The translations under genes were made by a program, and so were the position numbers. Below, one piece after another: positions 42,376 through 51,214 of a stretch of DNA of 64,000 bases. Below the pieces are notes generated by a model that worked only from the letters and a program-made list of their open reading frames with translations, had not been told where the DNA came from and ran no database searches. The first letter of the stretch is position 1. Every line of letters begins with the position of its first letter. This DNA is from VAZQ01 sp963739385 (GTDB taxonomy: Bacteria > Pseudomonadota > Alphaproteobacteria > Rhizobiales > Xanthobacteraceae), in contig CAVUAI010000053.1 in assembly GCA_963739385.1 (NCBI GenBank), positions 1 through 64,000 on the forward strand, in the 5' to 3' direction.

Positions 42376-43641
42376 CTATTTCCTGGCGTTCTGGTAGGGA
42401 TAGATGATGTTGCCGGTCTTGTATTCCGCCGGCCACAAGATGACCTGATGCTTGGTATCGCGGAACTGCGCGAGATCGTTGCCGGTCACCCCCTGGAACT
42501 GGGTGAAGAACTGCCGCGACTTGGTCCATTCGCCATCCTTGCCGAAGGCGATCTCGCCGGCAACGGTTGAGAACTTGTTGGCGTGGATGTAATCGGCGAG
42601 CTTGGCGTGGTCGAGGCTTTTGGTCGCCTCGACCGCCTGCGCCAGCACCTCACCTGCGGCATAGGCGAATGGCGTAAAGCCGTAGCCCAGCGGGTCGACG
42701 CCCTGTCCCGGCGCTTTGGCCTGATATTTCTCCAGCATGGCCTTGAGACCGGGGAAGTTGAGCGTCGGCGCCGGAATGAAGCTCTCCATGATCACCAGGC
42801 CGTTCATGAGCGGACCGAGCTGCAGCTTGATCGGGGTGGCAAGCAGCCCGATCATGGCGCCGCCGAACATCTTGGTGTTCAGGCCGATCTCGTTCGCGGC
42901 GCGCACGAGGCCGACCGTGTCGGGCGGATAGGCGCAGGCGAAGACGAGATCGGGACTGGCGGCCTGGATGGCGCGCACGATCGGCACCATGTCGGTGGTG
43001 CCGGGGGGATAGCTCTTGTCGTAGATGATCTCAAAGCCGCCGGCCTTGGCGTTGTCGCGCGCCCCGTCGCAGGCAGTCTTGCCGAATTCAGCGTCGGCCC
43101 CGATCAACGCCACGGTCTTGGGCTTGGGCGTCTGCGCCGCCGCGATCTCGAACCAGCCCCTGGAAAAGGCCAAGGTGCCTTCGTCGCCGCCCGGCACCAT
43201 GGAGAAGTATCGTGGATAGTTGAACTGCCGGTTGACGTTCACGCCGAGCATGCTGATCGTCATTTTGTTCGTCTGCATGATCACCGGCATGGCCGGCGCG
43301 ATCATGTTGGTGGCGTACGGGCCGAGCAACAGGTCGACTTTGTCGACGCTGAGGAGCTTGGTGTAGATGCCGGGTACATTGTTGGGATTGCTCTGGTCGT
43401 CGTAATAGACGAGCTCGACCGGGCGCCCCATGAGCCCGCCCCTGGCATTGACGTCGTCTCGCCAGATTTCCAGTGCCAGCAAATTCTGCTTGCCGTTGGG
43501 CGCGACCGCCCCGGTGAGCGCCATGCTGAAGCCGACCTTGATCGGGTCAGCGGCGCGCGCGGGGAAGCCGGCCCAGAGCATGCCGACAGACAGAATTGCG
43601 AGCACGGCCCGCGACACGGCGCGTGTGGTGGCGGCAAACAT
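42376..43641 (-). CDS. LivK-type ABC solute-binding protein
   Basis: A 421-residue periplasmic binding protein of the branched-chain amino acid (HAAT) class. The ATG at 43641 has a GGAGGAGAT site. A signal peptide ends near PARAADP, and the mature protein opens IKVGFSMALTGAVAPNGKQ. Landmarks include GRPVELVYYDDQSNPNNVP, the GADAEFGKTACDGARDNA loop, PDLVFACAYPPDTVGLVRA and ILWPAEYKTGN. Many members of this class bind aromatic or other organic acids rather than amino acids, and the sequence does not decide. No livHMGF genes are near. It converges on the HWE kinase gene with a 16-base gap. Confidence 0.9.
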   Translation of the reverse strand: MFAATTRAVSRAVLAILSVGMLWAGFPARAADPIKVGFSMALTGAVAPNGKQNLLALEIWRDDVNARGGLMGRPVELVYYDDQSNPNNVPGIYTKLLSVDKVDLLLGPYATNMIAPAMPVIMQTNKMTISMLGVNVNRQFNYPRYFSMVPGGDEGTLAFSRGWFEIAAAQTPKPKTVALIGADAEFGKTACDGARDNAKAGGFEIIYDKSYPPGTTDMVPIVRAIQAASPDLVFACAYPPDTVGLVRAANEIGLNTKMFGGAMIGLLATPIKLQLGPLMNGLVIMESFIPAPTLNFPGLKAMLEKYQAKAPGQGVDPLGYGFTPFAYAAGEVLAQAVEATKSLDHAKLADYIHANKFSTVAGEIAFGKDGEWTKSRQFFTQFQGVTGNDLAQFRDTKHQVILWPAEYKTGNIIYPYQNARK

Positions 43642-44108
43642 TGGCAGATCTCCTCCTCCCGGCTGGCGGCGGCGACACGAACTGGCGCGTTTGGCGCTTC
43701 TGGCCGCCCGGCAAAGTCTAACGCGACCGCCGCCGGAGCGCGACACCTCCGTTGCGAGCCGGCCGATGTGCCGCACTGGCTTGGGTGAGAAGGCCGCCCA
43801 AGGCAAAAAATCGGATCGACGTCATCCCCATTGCGGAACGAGCGCGCGGGCGAGGTTGCAGACATCGGATGGGGCACTCGCGTGAAGATGCGATTCCCTG
43901 CCAGGGGAGCGCGTGCGACTCGATTCGGAAGGACTCAAGCCTCAGGCGGCAGCGGTATCTCCGGGTAGGTTTACGCCGCCTGGCTGCTCGAAAAATCGCC
44001 TAACAAGGCGAAGAATTCGGCAAGGTGTCCCCCGCGCATACGCCCTGACGCCAATCCGGTGATATTTGTGCAACACCCGCTTGAAAACGAGCCGCGGCGC
44101 CGGTGAGT

Positions 44109-44153
44109 CAAGCGCTTTTTGATTGTGTCAGAAGGGCGCTTGGAGCATTTTTT
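44109..44153 (+). terminator. Weak hairpin with T tract in the 43.6-44.3 kb gap
   Basis: CAAGCGC (44109-44115) is inverted at 44136-44142 and followed, after a few bases, by six T residues. The stem is short and the loop long, so it is a weak candidate. The rest of this 627-base gap shows no coding sequence or site I can support. Confidence 0.25.
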
Positions 44154-44268
44154 AACCGTGCAGCGGTGGAAACCGCTCTGGCTAAGTTGGTGCGAAGACA
44201 GGGGGGCGTCCCTGGTTACCCCATCCGGGGTTATCCGGAGATGCTGTCCAAACACAAGGGGATTAGTC

Positions 44269-44454
44269 ATGCTGAAGATTCTAACCGTAACGGCTGCATC
44301 CTTGGCCATGCTGAGCGCAGCCGCCGCCGCCGATCTCCCGCGTAAGGAACCGCCTCCGCCGGTAGCCCCGGTCGGAAAGGCTCCGATCGGCAAGTATCCG
44401 GTCGGCAAGTTCCCGGTCGGCAAGTATCCGCAGCCGGTGGTGAGCAAAGGCTAA
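44269..44454 (+). CDS. Small secreted pentapeptide-repeat protein
   Basis: A 61-residue protein too small for most gene finders. The ATG at 44269 has an AAGGGG site. The first 21 residues are a clean signal peptide (MLKILTVTAASLAMLSAAAAA) with cleavage before DLPRKE. The mature part is four repeats of Pro-Val/Ile-Gly-Lys-x (PVGKA, PIGKY, PVGKF, PVGKY), encoded by four 15-base units at 44368-44427, then PQPVVSKG. It is short, basic and unstructured in appearance. I do not know its function; surface adhesion or peptidoglycan association would be guesses. Confidence 0.65.
   Translation: MLKILTVTAASLAMLSAAAAADLPRKEPPPPVAPVGKAPIGKYPVGKFPVGKYPQPVVSKG
44368..44427 (+). repeat. Four 15-bp tandem coding repeats
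   Basis: Four in-frame copies of a unit close to CCGGTCGGCAAGTAT encode Pro-Val-Gly-Lys-x. Units 3 and 4 differ from each other only in their last three bases; unit 1 is the most diverged. Such a tract can change copy number by slippage. Confidence 0.85.
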
Positions 44455-44589
44455 GGGCACTGATGTCTCCGAAGGGGTGCTCACGTCCCTGCCAACAGCA
44501 GAGTTCGTGGGCACCCCCCGGGCATCGGTTCGGGGAAGCGCAATGCGCTTCGGCCAAGCGCTGAAGCGGAGCATGGTTAGGAGCCAACA

Positions 44590-45309
44590 ATGCGAGATCG
44601 TCGGACGAAGAGGCGCCGCCTTGCCCTCGTGATGGGCTTGTGCGCAGTCGCGCTCTCTGTGGGGCTGACCGCTCAGCCGGCCAGCGCTCAGGACACAAAT
44701 GCTACGGCGGCGACCAGCGCAACGCCGCAGAGCAGCAAGATGGTCTACTACGTCGATTTCCGCGCACGAACGGCGGCAAGCTATGGGCACGCCTTCGTAT
44801 GGTACGGGCGGTCCGATCGAAAGCAGATCGACGTCGCGGGCCTTCATCCGGCGAGCGACAGCGTCATTCCTTACATCGTCGGCCATGTTCTCCCGGTCAT
44901 CGCGGAGACCGGCAAGAGCTACGGCGATCTCGACGAGGAGTATTTGACCGCGAGCTACCGCGTCTACATGAGCGAGGCGGAAGCCAAGCGGGTGTTCGCT
45001 TACATCAAGCATCTGCAGGCCACGTCGCCGGTGTGGAACGCCGCGACCTGGAACTGCGTCGCGTTCATCCAATCCATCGCGCGCGAGATGGGCCTGCGAG
45101 TGCCCGGAAACCACCTGTTGTATCCGGAAGATTGGGTCAACCGCTTGCGCGAGCTCAACGGCGGACGGCGCTACATGCCCGCCCAGCCGGTGGCGCAGGG
45201 CCTGTTCGGTCCCTCTTCTCCGGCTCCTGCCGCCCAGAAGCCAGCGGCTACGGCGCGGAAGCCCGCACCGACCCCTGTGCAGACGGTGGAGGCCAACCCG
45301 CGGACCTGA
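44590..45309 (+). CDS. Exported protein with putative permuted NlpC/P60-like His-Cys pair
   Basis: A 239-residue exported protein. A signal peptide ends near PASAQD. The core has YYVDFRARTAASYGHAFVWYGR, with His in GHAF, and about 85 residues later WNAATWNCVAFIQSIAREMGL, with Cys in NCVAF. A His-first, Cys-later order with hydrophobic flanks is what permuted NlpC/P60 or LRAT-like hydrolases show, so a cysteine hydrolase acting in the periplasm is possible but unproven. The C-terminus is a Pro/Ala-rich tail (PAPAAQKPAATARKP). A strong hairpin terminator lies 35 bases after the stop. It is 136 bases after the pentapeptide-repeat gene and could share its transcript. Confidence 0.72.
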   Translation: MRDRRTKRRRLALVMGLCAVALSVGLTAQPASAQDTNATAATSATPQSSKMVYYVDFRARTAASYGHAFVWYGRSDRKQIDVAGLHPASDSVIPYIVGHVLPVIAETGKSYGDLDEEYLTASYRVYMSEAEAKRVFAYIKHLQATSPVWNAATWNCVAFIQSIAREMGLRVPGNHLLYPEDWVNRLRELNGGRRYMPAQPVAQGLFGPSSPAPAAQKPAATARKPAPTPVQTVEANPRT

Positions 45310-45343
45310 CCGGCACATCGTCAAGACAATACGGCGACGGACT

Positions 45344-45373
45344 GCGGAGGCTTCGAGCCTCCGCTTTCGTTTT
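45344..45373 (+). terminator. Intrinsic terminator after the exported hydrolase-like gene
   Basis: GCGGAGGCT (45344-45352) is exactly inverted at 45356-45364 around TCG, followed by TTTCGTTTT. This is a strong rho-independent terminator for the plus-strand gene that ends at 45309. Confidence 0.88.
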
Positions 45374-45588
45374 ATGGGCGATCGATCGGGAACGTGGTCA
45401 GCGTCGCTGCGCCGGCCTGGCGAAGCCTCGCTTATCAATTCAATTCCGACAACGGAACTTTCCTTGTTGAACTTCCAGCCGAAGGGGCCAAGCGGGCGAT
45501 TTTCCCGCAATTTGCGAGCTTTTCATTGCCCGGCATTATGTTAGGTTGCCGCGTCTCTCCCGTGCGCGCTGGGAGTGGGGTATTCGAC

Positions 45589-47391
45589 ATGGCGGGTGCA
45601 TCGGCGCAGCCAAGGCGGCGCTTCCAGCTGGTCTTGATCAAGCCGTCCCATTACGACGACGACGGCTACGTCATCCAATGGATGCGCGCGTTTGTCCCGT
45701 CCAACACGCTTGCCGTCCTTTACAGCCTCGGGCGCGATTCGGGACTGCGGGGTGTGCTCGGGCCTGACACCGCCATCGACATCACGGTGATCGACGAGAT
45801 CCACACCCGCGTGAAAATCAAGCAGCTGCTGTCGCTGATTCGGCATCACGGCAATTTCGGCCTGGTCGGAATCGTCGGCGTGCAATCGAATCAGTATCCC
45901 CGCGCGCTCGACATCGCACGGCCGTTCCGGGCCGCGGGCGTGTCGGTGATCATCGGCGGATTCCATGTGTCCGGCTGCCTCGCCATGCTGCCGGAATTGC
46001 AGGCCGATCTGAAGAAGACCCTCGACATGGGGGTGAGCATGTTCGCCGGCGAGTTGGAAGGCCGGATGGACGGGCTCCTGCGGGATGCGGCCAACGGGAC
46101 GCTGCAGCCGATCTACAACTACCTGAAGGACCTGCCGTCGCTCGAATCCGAACCGACACCGATTCTGCCGGTCGAGCACCTCAAGAAGACCTTCCAGGCG
46201 CTGGCGAGCTTCGATGCCGGCCGCGGCTGTCCCTATCAATGCTCATTCTGCACCATCATCAATGTGCAGGGCAGGAAATCCCGGCGCCGCTCAGCCGATG
46301 ATGTCGAGCGCACGATCCGGGAACACTATGTGCAGGGCATCCGCCACTTTTTCATCACCGACGACAACCTTGCCCGCAACAAGGACTGGGAAGCGATCTT
46401 CGACCGGATCATCGCGTTGCGCGAACGCGAGCACATGAACATCCGGCTGATGGTTCAGGTCGACACGCTCTGCCACAAGATCCCGAACTTCATCGAGAAG
46501 GCCGCCCGCGCCGGCACCAACCGCGTGCTGGTCGGCCTGGAGAGCATCAACGCCGCGAATCTGCTGGCCGCCAAGAAGCGCCAGAACAAGATCACCGAAT
46601 ACCGCAGCATGCTGCTCGCCTGGAAGAAGGCGGGGGCCATCACCACTGCCGGCTACATCCTCGGCTTCCCCTTCGACACCCCCAAATCGATCCGCGAGGA
46701 CATCGCGATCATCCAGAAGGAGCTGCCGCTCGACATTCTCGAGTTCTTCTGCCTCACCCCCCTGCCTGGTTCGGAGGACCACAAGGTGCTGTGGAAGAAG
46801 GGCGAGTGGATGCATGAGGACATGAACCTGTATGACGGCGAGCATGCCGTCTCCAACCATCCCAAGATGAGCAAGGAGGAATGGGAGCAGGTCTATCGCT
46901 CCGCCTGGGCCACCTACTACACGCCCGAGCACATGGAGACGATCCTGCGCCGCGGCGCGGCGGTCGACTGCAGCATGTCGCGGCTGGTCAGCTTCGTGTT
47001 CCTGTTCTGCTCCTCCGTGCCGCTGGAGAACGCCCACCCGCTGCAAGGTGGCCTGCTGCGCCGCAAATACCGGCTGGATCGAAGGCCCGGCCTGCCGATC
47101 GAGCCCATCTGGTCGTTCTATCCGAAATACGCCTGGAATTTCGTGACGAAGTATTCGCGAGCGGTACGTCTGTTGCTCTGGCTCCACGCCACCAACCGCC
47201 GCGTCAAGAGGGACCCAAATCGCTACACCTACACCGATCTGGCGATGACCCCGGTCACCGAGGACGAGACCGACAAGCTCGAACTTTTCACCCATAGCGA
47301 TGCCGCCCGCCAGGCGGTCGCCCACGCGCACAAGATCGAGCAACTGACCGGGACCGCCCACAAAGGGGCGAAAGCCGACGCCGCCGCCTGA
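45589..47391 (+). CDS. B12-binding-domain radical SAM protein
   Basis: A 600-residue enzyme. The N-terminal part (about 10-160) resembles a B12-binding Rossmann domain (VGIVGVQSNQYP, VSVIIGGFHVSG). The radical SAM core has the iron-sulfur motif Cys214-x3-Cys218-x2-Cys221 in GRGCPYQCSFC, followed by FFITDDNLARNKDWE and GYILGFPFDTP. Such enzymes use cobalamin and a deoxyadenosyl radical for methylations or rearrangements; the substrate here is unknown. The C-terminal 200 residues (WKKGEWMHEDMNLYDGEH onward) are a subfamily extension. The ATG at 45589 follows GGGAGTGGGG. There is no partner gene; it stands alone between two opposite-facing neighbours. It may depend on the B12 uptake operon at 24-30 kb. 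Confidence 0.87.
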   Translation: MAGASAQPRRRFQLVLIKPSHYDDDGYVIQWMRAFVPSNTLAVLYSLGRDSGLRGVLGPDTAIDITVIDEIHTRVKIKQLLSLIRHHGNFGLVGIVGVQSNQYPRALDIARPFRAAGVSVIIGGFHVSGCLAMLPELQADLKKTLDMGVSMFAGELEGRMDGLLRDAANGTLQPIYNYLKDLPSLESEPTPILPVEHLKKTFQALASFDAGRGCPYQCSFCTIINVQGRKSRRRSADDVERTIREHYVQGIRHFFITDDNLARNKDWEAIFDRIIALREREHMNIRLMVQVDTLCHKIPNFIEKAARAGTNRVLVGLESINAANLLAAKKRQNKITEYRSMLLAWKKAGAITTAGYILGFPFDTPKSIREDIAIIQKELPLDILEFFCLTPLPGSEDHKVLWKKGEWMHEDMNLYDGEHAVSNHPKMSKEEWEQVYRSAWATYYTPEHMETILRRGAAVDCSMSRLVSFVFLFCSSVPLENAHPLQGGLLRRKYRLDRRPGLPIEPIWSFYPKYAWNFVTKYSRAVRLLLWLHATNRRVKRDPNRYTYTDLAMTPVTEDETDKLELFTHSDAARQAVAHAHKIEQLTGTAHKGAKADAAA

Positions 47392-47439
47392 CGTCGCTTG
47401 GGAATCGACCACACATCCACCACGTCGACGTCGTGGGCC

Positions 47440-48282
47440 TCAACGCGCCGCGGCAACGATGGCCCGGGCCAGCGCCCGGCCGACGCAGTCATACCCGGCG
47501 GCGGAATTGTGCAGTCCGTCCCACGATACGAGCGCGCCCGACGGGAGCCCGGCGTCGATCGAGCGGCGCATGAGCAGGAAACGCGAAAACAGCGCCACCC
47601 GCTCGCTGCGCGCTACGTCGGCAATGATCGTCTGCATGGTCTGATGATGCGAGGCGGCAAGCACGATCGGCGCATATTGCAGGTCCATCAGGACCACGTC
47701 GGCGCCGCTGGCCTTGAGCGTGCGAACGCCCGCGGCAACCAGGTCCTTGAGGCCGTCCGCGTTCCCGCCCCAGGCCACATCGTTGGTGCCGAGTTGCCAG
47801 ATGACCAGATCGGGGCCATGGGCGAGGATGTCGCGCTCGAAGCGGGCCACGCTGCCCGTCACGGTCTCGCCGATGCGGCCACGGTTGATGACCTCAAAGC
47901 GCGCGGCCGGCCGCAGCCGGGCGAGCTCGCGGCGCATCACCTCGGGATAGGTCGCAGACGAACTCAAGACCCAGAGGCCCGTCGTGGATGAGGAACCGAC
48001 GGCCACCATCCGCATCACATCGCCGGCCTTGAGGCGCGTAGCGGTGCGCGCCAGCGGAGCACCGAGCGACAGGGTCCGGTTGGCGGCCAGGCAGGCCTCG
48101 GCTTCGGGCGCATTCAGTGGCGCCTGCGCCTGGGCGCCTGCAAAACTCGCGACGACCAGCGCCGCCGCCCAGCATGGCCCCCGCAGGCGGCGCGACGCCC
48201 GGGCCGCCGCCTGCCCCGTCCACGGATGCAGCCACCCGCATGCGCTCCTCTGCGGCGCTTGCGAGCACAATCTCAGCCGCAT
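47440..48282 (-). CDS. SGNH/GDSL-family hydrolase
   Basis: An exported hydrolase of about 280 residues. A signal-like segment (GPCWAAALVVASFAGAQAQ) precedes the catalytic domain. Block I is VAVGSSSTTG with the nucleophile Ser, block II GRIGET holds the Gly, block III LGTNDVAWGG holds the Asn, and block V WDGLHNSAAGY holds Asp and His, so all four SGNH residues are present. The substrate could be an acylated sugar, lipid or peptidoglycan. The start is uncertain: ATG 48282 (MRLRLCSQ) puts the signal near residue 35, and an in-frame ATG at 48390 is also possible. The gene converges on the radical SAM gene with 48 bases between. Confidence 0.82.
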   Translation of the reverse strand: MRLRLCSQAPQRSACGWLHPWTGQAAARASRRLRGPCWAAALVVASFAGAQAQAPLNAPEAEACLAANRTLSLGAPLARTATRLKAGDVMRMVAVGSSSTTGLWVLSSSATYPEVMRRELARLRPAARFEVINRGRIGETVTGSVARFERDILAHGPDLVIWQLGTNDVAWGGNADGLKDLVAAGVRTLKASGADVVLMDLQYAPIVLAASHHQTMQTIIADVARSERVALFSRFLLMRRSIDAGLPSGALVSWDGLHNSAAGYDCVGRALARAIVAAAR

Positions 48283-48519
48283 CGATGCGAGCCAATGCGG
48301 GTGTCGGGTCGCGCTGGATCGGTTCGGCGATCGCGAGCTCACCGGACGAGCCTCGGACGCTGGCATTTCGCGTGCCCCTGCGAAAACCACATCCGATTTT
48401 GCTAGCCACGAATTAGGGCCGCGGTGGGGCTCATCCGCCGTCCAATTCTGCTACTGAGGTTGGCCGCCGCCGGACGGACGCGCCGCCCGGCACATGTGCC
48501 TTCCATTGAGACCGGCCTC

Positions 48520-49323
48520 ATGGCGAATGAAATGAAGGGGGAAGCCAACCCGGCGATCGTGATCACGGGGGCCTCGTCGGGAATCGGCCAGGCCATCGCT
48601 CGGGTCGCGGCGCGGGATGGCTCTTTTCTGCTGCTGGTGGGGCGATCGCAGCCAGCCCTCGACGAGCTTGTCGCCGAGCTCGTCGCCGGCGGTGCGCAAG
48701 CGGCGGCGCTCGCGATTGATCTGGGCGATGCCCATGCGCTCGAGCGCATCGAGGGCGCGCTGTCCGAGCGACGCCTCTACTGCGACGTGCTGGTGAACAG
48801 CGCCGGCCTGGGCGTGTACGGACCGGCGGCCGCGCTCGCCCGCAGCGCGCAACTCGACCTGCTCGATGTGAACATCCGCGCGCTGAGCGAGCTGACGCTG
48901 CGATTCCTTCCCGGCATGATCGCGCGCAGACGCGGCGGCGTGCTCAACGTGGGCTCGATCACCGGTTACGCGCCGGGGCCCAACATGGCGGTCTATTACG
49001 CATCCAAGGCCTATGTGAATTCGTTTTCGGCAGCGCTCGCCTCCGAAGTCGCCGGTACCGGCGTGACCGTCACGTGTCTCGCTCCGGGGGTTGTGCGGAC
49101 GGCGTTCTTTGCGCGCTGCTCGGTGGGACAGACCCGCATGATGAAACTCATGCCGCGGTCGAACGTGGCCGACACCGCCGAGGCCGGATGGCGTGCGTTC
49201 AGGGCCGGCAAACATCTCGTCATCCCGCGCCTGGGCGACCGGATCATCATGGGATTCGTCAAACTGTTGCCGCACAGCGTGCTGGTACGGCTGGTGAGCG
49301 CGCTTCAGCGCCCTGCCGGTTAG
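48520..49323 (+). CDS. Short-chain dehydrogenase/reductase (classical)
   Basis: A 267-residue SDR with an intact active site: glycine motif TGASSGIGQ (16-24), Asn118, Ser146, Tyr159 and Lys163 (YYASKAY). The pattern VITGASSGIGQAIA, VNSAGLGVYGP and PGVVRTAFF is typical of the DltE-like group that reduces lipid or polyketide carbonyls, but the substrate is not given by the sequence. It ends in hydrophobic GFVKLLPHSVLVRLVSAL, which could associate with the membrane. The start at 48520 gives MANEMKGEANP; an upstream in-frame start at 48424 is less likely. It converges on the ICMT-family gene. Confidence 0.87.
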   Translation: MANEMKGEANPAIVITGASSGIGQAIARVAARDGSFLLLVGRSQPALDELVAELVAGGAQAAALAIDLGDAHALERIEGALSERRLYCDVLVNSAGLGVYGPAAALARSAQLDLLDVNIRALSELTLRFLPGMIARRRGGVLNVGSITGYAPGPNMAVYYASKAYVNSFSAALASEVAGTGVTVTCLAPGVVRTAFFARCSVGQTRMMKLMPRSNVADTAEAGWRAFRAGKHLVIPRLGDRIIMGFVKLLPHSVLVRLVSALQRPAG

Positions 49324-49337
49324 CAGGCAGCGCGACC

Positions 49338-49922
49338 CTAATAGATGCCCGGCACGATGCGCGCGGTGCGGGCCATGTAGCGGCGATAGTCGTCGCCGAA
49401 AGTCTCGATCATCAGCGCCTCCTCCCGCCCGATCCGCAGGAAGAACAATGTCCCGAAGCCCACGAGACCTGCGGGGCCCGCGATCCAGTTCGGCAGCAGC
49501 AGCGCCTGCGCTACCGCCCACAGCCAGAACGCCGAATACATCGGATGGCGCACGCGACTGTAGACGCCCTCGGTGACGAGCGCGTGCTGCTCGCGCACCT
49601 CCAGCGTCACCGACCAGTTGCGCCCGAGATCCTTGTGCGTCCTTCGGAACAGCCAGAGTGCTGCGGCGAAGACCGCGGCGCCGAGCCAGGCCTGCCACGG
49701 GCGGAACGGATAGTTCGCAAACCGCGGCGCATCGCTCAGCACATAGACGAAGGGAACGATCCCCAGCCCCGCGGCCGAGATCGCCATCAGCACGAGCTCG
49801 CGGCTGCGGCCGCTGCTGCGCAGCCTGGGCGTGCGCCGCGCGCGGCGTTGATGGGGATAGCGGATGATGAACCAGCCGACGACGCCGAGAACCCAGATCA
49901 CCTTGGCGACGAGCGGCGTCAT
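49338..49922 (-). CDS. ICMT-family (isoprenylcysteine carboxyl methyltransferase-like) membrane protein
   Basis: A 194-residue integral membrane protein of the ICMT/NnrU-like methyltransferase family. About four to five membrane segments are visible, and the family C-terminus is present: EGVYSRVRHPMYSAFW, then a short hydrophobic hairpin and REEALMIETFGDDYRRYMART. Bacterial members methylate unknown acceptors with SAM. It begins at ATG 49922, overlapping the stop of the lipase-like gene by ATGA, so the two are translationally coupled. That pairing suggests a shared role on a lipid or membrane substrate. Confidence 0.83.
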   Translation of the reverse strand: MTPLVAKVIWVLGVVGWFIIRYPHQRRARRTPRLRSSGRSRELVLMAISAAGLGIVPFVYVLSDAPRFANYPFRPWQAWLGAAVFAAALWLFRRTHKDLGRNWSVTLEVREQHALVTEGVYSRVRHPMYSAFWLWAVAQALLLPNWIAGPAGLVGFGTLFFLRIGREEALMIETFGDDYRRYMARTARIVPGIY

Positions 49923-51154
49923 CGCGAGGATTGCGCGACCATCACAGGATTGCGCGCGCGGTCGCGATAGGTTCCGTCGTCCGCCACGAAGTCCAGGAGG
50001 CCGTCCGGCGCCGTCGTCCAGTCGCGGAACGCCACGGGACCGCACGCCATCAGGAAATAATCGTAGGGTGCGCGGGTCTCGTTGCCCATGACCGACTGGT
50101 AGTGCAGGCGCAGGACGTTGTGACGAAACCGCGCGAAGGTCGCCGGCGTCACCATGTCGTGGATCTGCACCCGCCGGATCACCGGACGGCCCTCGAGGCG
50201 GTCGCCACCGATCCGGCGCAGCGACACCGGATCGAATTTGTAGAAGCTGATGGTGTCGTCACGCGACTGGTACTCGGTCCAGGCGATCGAGGGTTCTGCC
50301 GCGATGCGCGCGATCTTGCGGCGCATGCCGTCCGATCGCGGATGCAGCGCGAATTTCGGAATGGTCGCACCGATGGTGAGCACGCACAGCGCCACGCCGC
50401 GGCGGCCGAGCTCGGGATCGCGCGCAAGCGCGCGCACGAGAATATCGAGCACGAGCATGGCCCCGAGGCTGTGGCCGACGAGCACGATCTCATCGGCGCC
50501 GCCTGCTTGCGCGCGTGCCACGAGCGCCTCGGCGAACCGGTCGAGGCGGGCATCGATGTCCCCACGGCGGCCATGCATATAGTCGTGGGCAAAGATCCAG
50601 TCGTCCAGGAGCTGCTGCACGCGCCAGCGCCGCCCCGGCCATCGCAGCAGGATGAGAAAAACCACAAGCCCCACCGCCAATCCCACGATCGCCGCGGCCA
50701 CACCTTCAAGGCCCAGGAATGCCGTGAGGCCGACGGCAGCTGTCCAGCCGGCGGCGACGAACAGCGCCAGTGCAGCCATCGGAAACAGAAAGAAGATGGC
50801 ATAGCGCGGATTCGCCACGATGTAGCGGAACATCGTGCCGGTGAGGATGAAATCGAGGTATGTGCGCGCGCCGTGCAGAAGCCGTAGTGGCAGCGAACGC
50901 TTGAAATCGCCGCGCACCACGTCGTCCCACAGCAGCACCTCGTGCACCGCCTCGACCTGCCAGTTGGCGCCGCTCGCGGTGACCGTCCACCATGCGCGCG
51001 ACTGCGCGCTCGGTGCTTCGAGGTCGGAGAGGACGGCGTCCACTCCCCAGGTGCGCCGGAAGATGCCGAGCTGACGCGTGAAGCGCCGATATTGCGCGCC
51101 GGCATCGATCGGGTCGTAGCCCGCGACGTGATAGACGTGTCGGCGCCTCACCAT
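49919..51154 (-). CDS. Membrane-embedded alpha/beta hydrolase (lipase-like)
   Basis: A 411-residue protein. Two or three hydrophobic segments near 113-185 (including AIFFLFPMAALALFVAAGW and VGLAVGLVVFLILL) split the protein, and the C-terminal half has the lipase elbow VLVGHSLGAMLVLD with its Ser. The N-terminus contains HVYHVAGYDP, a GYDP motif near the first strand. No clear catalytic His context is obvious. A lipid ester or membrane-associated substrate is likely. It is followed directly by the ICMT-family gene (ATGA overlap). Start at ATG 51154. Confidence 0.75.
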   Translation of the reverse strand: MVRRRHVYHVAGYDPIDAGAQYRRFTRQLGIFRRTWGVDAVLSDLEAPSAQSRAWWTVTASGANWQVEAVHEVLLWDDVVRGDFKRSLPLRLLHGARTYLDFILTGTMFRYIVANPRYAIFFLFPMAALALFVAAGWTAAVGLTAFLGLEGVAAAIVGLAVGLVVFLILLRWPGRRWRVQQLLDDWIFAHDYMHGRRGDIDARLDRFAEALVARAQAGGADEIVLVGHSLGAMLVLDILVRALARDPELGRRGVALCVLTIGATIPKFALHPRSDGMRRKIARIAAEPSIAWTEYQSRDDTISFYKFDPVSLRRIGGDRLEGRPVIRRVQIHDMVTPATFARFRHNVLRLHYQSVMGNETRAPYDYFLMACGPVAFRDWTTAPDGLLDFVADDGTYRDRARNPVMVAQSSR

Positions 51155-51214
51155 GATCCGAGAGGTAGCGAGAAACGCGGCCGCGCGTCAATGGCGCGCG
51201 GATCGAGCGGATGG

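Noticed and set aside
44368..44427. CRISPR-like short repeats
   Set aside because: The 15-base units are contiguous, without spacers, and encode an in-frame peptide repeat.
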